From the NCBI GenBank assembly GCA_007449985.2, contig VIIQ02000002.1, forward strand, positions 1,426,001 through 1,490,000: a DNA stretch of 64,000 nt. The letters are read 5' to 3'. Under the pieces are notes generated by a model. That model was not told the DNA's origin. It did no database searches and saw nothing but the letters and a program-made list of their open reading frames with translations. Shown piece after piece: positions 58,482-64,000 of the stretch. Source of the DNA: Desmodesmus armatus (lineage: Eukaryota; Chlorophyta; Chlorophyceae; Sphaeropleales; Scenedesmaceae). Within the stretch, counting starts at the first letter, position 1. Every line of letters starts with the position of its first letter. The translations under genes and the position numbers were made by a program.

Positions 58482-60172
58482 TCACCACCAGAAGGTGGGG
58501 TAGGCCCTGTCACGGTGCAGGTTGGTGATAATAAGAGCCACAACCATGAGCTGTACGGAGCCCAGGGCAACAGCCACCACCAGCTGGAAGCCATGCCTGC
58601 AGGCACAAACAACACACGAGGACAAAACACATGCTGGTCAGCTTAGCTCTAAAGCTTGCGGCTTGGCAAAGATGCGCATTGTGTTGATATGGGGCAGTGA
58701 TGTGGTGTCCCCTGACCTGCCGCACACCTGGCCAACAGTGCATTGTTGCCGTCTGGCGCTGCAGCACTGCTTGTGTTCAATTATCAAACCAGCTGACATC
58801 CCAACAGAAGCAACTGACATCCTAACAGCAGCGACGCCTGGCGCCAATGCAATTGTGCCGTGTAACAGCACCCTGTTTACAATGGTCATGTTGGCACGGG
58901 GTGTTGATGGTGATGCGGCAGGTTCTGCCATCTGCTGGCTGACACCCCCACCCTAAAGTCAGTCAAGCCGGGTGGCCCTGTCCTCACCAAGCAGCCATGT
59001 GTGGCATCGAGCAGGCAATGAGTGCTGTGGCTCCACCAGGTGGGTGGGTGGTCTGAGTCAGCTGCATGGCCAGCAGGGCGAGAGACATGCCCACTGCATT
59101 CGCCAGCCACTGCACCTTGTCCAACGCCAGCCGGATGCAAACACCAACGATGGCTGATATCACCTGACCACCTGCAGTGCACACAGCAACGCCAGGATTG
59201 CACTGAGTGTTTGCGGGTTGAGCGCACACAGCAGCTGCTCGCGTGCCTGGGCGGTTGCACCACGGACTAGGCCACTAACAGCCAGGCCCAGTGCTGCTGC
59301 TCGGTTGCTGCGGTGCACACTGGGACTGCTGAGTACTGTCAGTACTCGTCTGTGCTGACAGCACAATGCGACCCAGAATCGCTGCCCTTGCATGGCATGA
59401 TGGCTTACCAATGAGGTTCCTGGGCTGTGAGAGCTTGCTCTCAGGCACTCCGTACAGCAGCACAGCACTGGCTCCAAAGCTGGCCACCAGCAGCCTGAAC
59501 TCATGGTCCCGCCACAAGAAGTGGTCTGTCACGCTGACCACGAGGATACTGCAGTCACACAACAATCAACATGAGCATAAGTACACACCTTGATGGGTTT
59601 AGCGTCAATGCATGCTGCTGTGGAACATGCAACATAGCTACTCTGCTGAATGCTTCACAGACTGGTTTATTGACACTGCAAATACCCCATGCTGGGCCAC
59701 ACTTGCATTGCAGCATCCCTCTTGCGTCCTGTATGCTGCTGCATTGCTGGTACCACACACGCTCCATGTGCACTACTGCGATTGATGTCCCCACACTTAT
59801 CACCGGGACAAACAAAAGAGCTGCTTACCCCACAAATGCCCCCAGCCAGGACACAGACAAGCCACGCAGGGAGGGGATGGGCACCCTGGTGTCAATGCCG
59901 CCCCGCCATTTGTCAAAGTACTCCTTGATAGGCTTGCCAGCGTCTGTCTCCTCTATATGGAAGATCTCTGTCTCTACTGCATGCTTCGCTGGCTCATCCT
60001 CCCCAACGTTGATGACCACATCAGGGTTGGAAGGCAGCGACACTGTCCTGGCGTCCTCCAGAGTGTCCCCTGGGTGGCTGTGGTGCCGCGATGAGTGCCG
60101 CTGCTCATAGGGGGCTGCTGCACCTGCCATAGCTGGCTCTTCTGGTGCCATAGACGGCCCTGCTGCTGCCAT
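58482..60172 (-). CDS. HPP-family integral membrane protein
   Basis: Four exons: 60172-59829, 59548-59409, 59171-58988, 58596-58482; 260 residues in phase. After a soluble N-terminal part (about 1-90) come PIPSLRGLSVSWLGAFVGI, FRLLVASFGASAVLLYGVP, SQPRNLIGG, then the family signature HPPGGATALI (HPP at 204-206) and a last helix ending NLHRDRAYPTFWW. This order of four transmembrane helices is the HPP family. Plant members of this family include a chloroplast nitrite transporter, so anion transport at the plastid envelope is a possible role; no nitrogen-assimilation neighbour supports it here. The ATG at 60172 is the only good start. The N-terminus begins MAAAGPSMAPEEPAMAG and is not a clear transit peptide. 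Confidence 0.88.
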
Positions 60173-60614
60173 GATTGCTCCTGCTGTCAGTACAGCAGGC
60201 CCTGCTGCTCCAAGTCTGGGTGCTGACCTGGCCCCTCAAGCTACCAGTTGCGCTCGGGCACTGTCACCTGTCCATCGTCACTGTGGGAAGCTAAGGAGAC
60301 CTTGTCGGAACTGGTGTGAATGATAGTCGGTTTGATGGGGTCCTACAAAAGGGGCACCCACGTGGCACCTCATACAAACAGACTGAAAGCTCGAATATAC
60401 TCCAATCCTTTGAAAAACCTATTCATTGTGTCACCATCACCCCTCACCTGTCCACACGACACCCCTGACCAACCCTGACACGCCAAACCGCGACATCGGA
60501 ACGATCGTGTGACAGCATCACAACTGATCCAGAAAGGAACCCCACTCGGACAAAAGTTGGGATCTGTAGCACACGGCAGAAAGCAGCTGCATCTGCCAGT
60601 GAGCAACTCGAAAA
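60173..60614. promoter_or_regulatory. Shared 5' region of HPP gene (-) and TAP38-like gene (+)
   Basis: 442 bases between divergent start codons, the shortest such spacer in the window. Co-regulation of the two possibly plastid proteins is plausible but unproven. No element recognised. Confidence 0.5.
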
Positions 60615-63348
60615 ATGCTTCAGCAGGGGTTGAGAGGGACCAGCAGCAGCCCTCTCGCCCCACGAAACAACTTCACAAGCCCCACACTTCGCAAGCCCCA
60701 CCAGCGATCGCGGTGCTGCCAGGTTGTGCAAGTGTCAGACGCTCAAACACAGCAACAGCAGGTAGCATCTGCTGCCCCTATCACATGGGGCAAAAGCATG
60801 GCCCAAGGGCCGCGTCCCACCATGGAGGATGAGTTGAGACTGGAGGAGAACTGCAAGGACGGGTTTACATTTGCAGGTGACCTGCTGGCTCATAGCTGCT
60901 CATGTGCTGATCGTACCCTCCACGGATGCCTCACGACACGCGCCAGGTGCTCCTTGAACCGAAATTAGTATTTCCTTCCACCCTGTCCTGTCTGCGTTGA
61001 CCTGCTGCAGCTGTCTTTGATGGCCATGGCGGGCTCAGCTCAGCGTTCTGGTTGCAAGAGCATCTGTATGACGATGTGCTGGCCCGGCTAGATCAGTCCT
61101 TCCTGCAGCCAGATCCTGCAGCAGCGGATGTGCCAGGGCGGCCAGCAGTGGTGAAGCCCAGCAAGCTAGAGCAGACCATGGTGGAGGTGTTTCAGCAGGC
61201 AGACAAAGAGCTCTTGCAACACTTGTTAGGTGCGCACAGCCTCTGAAGTTGCTGGGTTTTTGGGGGGGGGGGGGCTCCCCGCCGGGCGGTGGAGCACCAG
61301 GCTCCACACGCAAGGTCTGCTGTCGTGGGCAGCCGTGAGCAGCAGTGGCAGGGGTGGCAGTGCCTGCAGGCACACACAATGAATACCAGAGATCAGCGCA
61401 CCTAGTTAGTGGGCTGGTTGGTGTCGAGGATGATGCACACCAAAGCAGTGACGCCCAGCTGGAGCCTGCAAGAGGCAGGGGCCCATGCCGTATGGCAGCC
61501 AGCAGTTGCCTGGGGTCACACATAACACATGCAACCCCCTCCCATCACGTTAGAATAGCTGCAACCCCCTGGCATCATGTCCCCGTTTGCCTGCTGACTG
61601 CCGTCACCCCTGCTGCTGTGCATTGACCTGCAGAAACCAAGGGGCGTGTTACTGGCGCCTCTGGAGCCACCACCACGGTGGCCCTGGTGCACCCGCAGCG
61701 CGGTGTGTTTGCTAGCCTAGGCGACAGCTTGGCAGTACTATGCAGGTGCGACATACCCGCCGAGGAACAGGTTGCAATTGCTGGTCTGCAGAGCTGCAGT
61801 CCGGTCGTGTGGTGCAAGCGCTGGCACCTTGTAGCTGACCGCAGCAGCCCCTTTGTCAAGCCGGATTGTCAGCAGATGAATACAGCTGCCATAGCGCTAT
61901 CAACCTGGCACCCTGATGGCAAAGCAGCGCTGCAGAGGCACACTGTTGCATCAGCTGGCATGCGGCAAGAAAGAGCCCTGTCGTATTTTCAGCAGCAAAA
62001 TGCTGTGCGCTGCCTGCCTGCCTGCCTGCTGTTCTGCATGTGGCGTGTGTGCTGTTCAGAAACGGGCAGCCGCTGATCCTGACAGCGCAGCACCGCGTGT
62101 ACGGGTTTGGGGACCACGTGCTGGAGGAGATTGAACGCGTGGAGTCAGCTGGCGGCTGGATTGTTGACGGGCGCGTGTGCAATATACTGGCAGTGTCACG
62201 GGCGTTTGGTGACCCAGAGTTCAAGGTGATTGCAGGCACTGCATACAGCTGGCGGGGTAACAATCCTCCACTTGACTGTGCGGGCAGTGCTGTCAGTGCT
62301 GACAGGGTGATGGCAGTCGCTGGCAGGCAGCTGGACGGGCTGAGAATTCCTCCAGCGCATTTGCGCGAACACTTGTAGTGTGGACAGGGCGGATTGCAGC
62401 CGCATTGCTCAGCACTTGGCTAGAGGGCGGCTTGCCGCGGTCAGCTTTTGCGCTGCTTTGCTGCACACGAGGCCAGCAGTCTGCTGGCGGCAACATGCAG
62501 GAAGCCTGTCCCTGTAACCTGATCATCTGTGTGCTGACTTGGTCTGTGTGCTGACTGTGTGCAGGGTGAGGGTCTGCAGCTGCTGCTGAATGAGGGTGGT
62601 GAGAAGGGCAGCTGGCCCAAGTCCTTTGCAGCCACTCACAAGTTCAAGTCGGACCCCGTCATCCCCCTGCCTGATGTCACCATGGTGGACTTTGAGAGGG
62701 AGGTGGATGAGTTCCTGGTGGTGGCCACAGACGGTTTGTGGGACTGCATGCCGCCAAATGAGGCCATTCGGTTTGCCAGGTAGGCAGATGGGAGGTGTTC
62801 ATTTGGTGGGAATGGATGCAAGGTGGTTGCTTGGGTAGGGGTTGGGGGTTGGGGCTCCATGTTGATGTGCAACAGCGCTGCTGGGCAAATGCTGGCGTGC
62901 CAGCTTGACAATTGTAAAAGTTGTGAGGCTCTTTGAGGGCTGTGACAGCTCCCCAACTGCTTGGTCAATTGTCGGCAGTGAGCTGCTGGCTGAATCAGTC
63001 ACTGCTTGGGCTGTTGTCCGCGCGTTATGAAAAGAGCTGGAAGGGTTGGTACTGCTTCCTCAGAGACAAAAGCAGTCAACCAGTAACGCACGCCCCCAGT
63101 CACTCGCTCACTCCCTTGCTGTGACTGCGGCCTCATTGCTGTGGTGTTGTTGCTGCAGGTCCCAGTTCAAGCAGGGCAAGTCTGTCCAGGCAGTGGCAGA
63201 CGCCCTGGTGGAGATTGCCATCAAGCGCTACACCACAGACAACGTGGCAGTCCTTGTGGCCGACCTCAAGGGTGCAGAGGCATGGAAGGCGCGGCCCAAG
63301 AGCAACCGCAAGGGTCTGCTGTCCGGCCTGTTTGGCAAGAAGGACTGA
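60615..63348 (+). CDS. TAP38: PP2C phosphatase, TAP38/PPH1-like (LHCII phosphatase)
   Basis: Six exons: 60615-60876, 61011-61229, 61634-61745, 62060-62225, 62565-62779, 63159-63348; 387 residues. PP2C metal-binding residues are present: MED at 70-72, FDGHGG at 90-95, SLGDS, DGLWD (D309) and TTDN (D352). The stretches RVYGFGDHVLEEI, VESAGGWIVDGRVCN, LAVSRAFGDPEFK and WPKSF match the plastid PP2C TAP38/PPH1, which dephosphorylates LHCII and drives the state 2 to state 1 transition. The first 55 residues are Ser/Thr/Arg/Gln-rich with few acids, as expected for a chloroplast transit peptide. Unlike plant TAP38, no C-terminal membrane helix is seen; the protein ends in a basic LLSGLFGKKD. Start is the first ATG in the correct frame. 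Confidence 0.87.
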
Positions 63349-64000
63349 TGTGCAGCTTGCAGGCTCTGCAGGCAACACCCACATGTCGTCAGGTTGTGCA
63401 GTTGTGGTTCATCTGTTGTGCAGCGTCGTTGCTGCATGGTTATCAGGTTGACACTTGCCGAGCAGGCATATGCACTGGCAGGGGTGACGTGCCTGGGAGA
63501 AGAGCTGAAAAAGCAAGGCATGTCACACAGCTTCCTGTATTATTCTGCCACCGGGTTCCACTCAATCTTGTTGGAGACTCAATCCCATGGCGTAAGGGTT
63601 TTGAGTGCTGCCCTGTATGCCATGTGCACAATCAGCACCAATTTGTATGTGTGTGCTGGTTCCAAGTAACCCTGGTGTGTCGGGGGTGTTTGCGTAGTAG
63701 GGTTGCTACTGTTGTACCACAGGTTGCAAAGGCAGGTTGAGTTTGGTTGGGGGTGCTGCCGTTTTCAGGCGTCGCGTCATTCCAACTTGCTTTCGAGTCC
63801 CTCCTCCGTTTTGATGGGACCCACTTTGCTGATGAGTGCAGCAAGTGTTTTGTACGAGGCCGTGTAATTGCTATGCCTGCTTGACGGCTTGCTGCCCACA
63901 TGCCTACACCTCTGTATTGCTGGTTGCGCAATGAGACTGAACCATGCCACAGCTGAGAAGCATCTGGAAGAATGCTGCAGTCCGATCATCACTCCGGATC
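63349..64000. other. 3' region of the TAP38-like gene to the window end
   Basis: Probable 3' UTR up to about 63880, then intergenic sequence. No further gene could be supported before the window ends. Confidence 0.45.
63863..63867 (+). terminator. TGTAA poly(A) signal of the TAP38-like gene
   Basis: TGTAA 515 bases after the stop codon, on the transcript strand. Confidence 0.5.

Overview
The window is nuclear DNA of a green alga, most likely a chlorophycean of the Chlamydomonas/Scenedesmus type. It is GC-rich, full of CAG/CTG and alanine/glutamine runs, and its genes have many short introns (GTGAGT...CTGCAG style). TGTAA poly(A) signals follow several genes, and the gene set is plant/algal plus ciliary (plastid ABC1 kinase, LHCII phosphatase, AP2 factor, photorespiration-type carrier, MNS1). 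I found no bacterial operon, CRISPR array or plasmid feature. All gene models were joined by hand from splice signals and reading phase. Where every exon is listed the phases close and total length is a multiple of three, but no transcript data were available. || Left part (0-23 kb): membrane-anchored histidine acid phosphatase (-, 572-3601); ABC1-type plastid kinase (-, 5137-12044); BOU-like mitochondrial carrier (+, 12908-15196); unrecognised Ser/Ala/Gln-rich gene (-, 16935-18794); AP2-domain transcription factor with a polyQ N-terminus (-, about 19292-22218). || Middle part (23-41 kb): PQ-loop amino-acid transporter with His-rich loops (-, 23364-26419); MNS1-type ciliary coiled-coil protein (+, 26895-31034); a 136-residue unknown (-, 32774-33384); senescence/ERD7-domain protein (+, 33993-37109); then a 1.7 kb minisatellite of 76-bp units followed by a related 79-bp array (38.8-40.8 kb). 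|| Right part (41-64 kb): BTB-BACK protein with a split MATH-like C-terminus (-, 41798-46412); a J-domain fused in frame to a mitochondrial-type 2-enoyl thioester reductase (-, 47064-52922), whose introns hold a hAT-type MITE and two partial exon duplications; a tail-anchored low-complexity protein with an RVxF-type PP1-docking motif (-, 55227-56402); an HPP-family membrane protein (-, 58482-60172); a TAP38/PPH1-like PP2C phosphatase (+, 60615-63348). || Four neighbouring pairs are head to head over 0.4-0.9 kb (ABC1K/BOU, PQ-loop/MNS1, 136-aa gene/senescence gene, HPP/TAP38), so bidirectional promoters are a layout theme. The genes do not form one pathway. Plastid/photosynthesis functions (ABC1K, TAP38, possibly HPP) and mitochondrial functions (BOU, enoyl reductase) recur. 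The most unusual items are the J-domain/enoyl-reductase fusion, the non-coding minisatellite with splice-like motifs in every unit, and the loss of the HD motif in the phosphatase.
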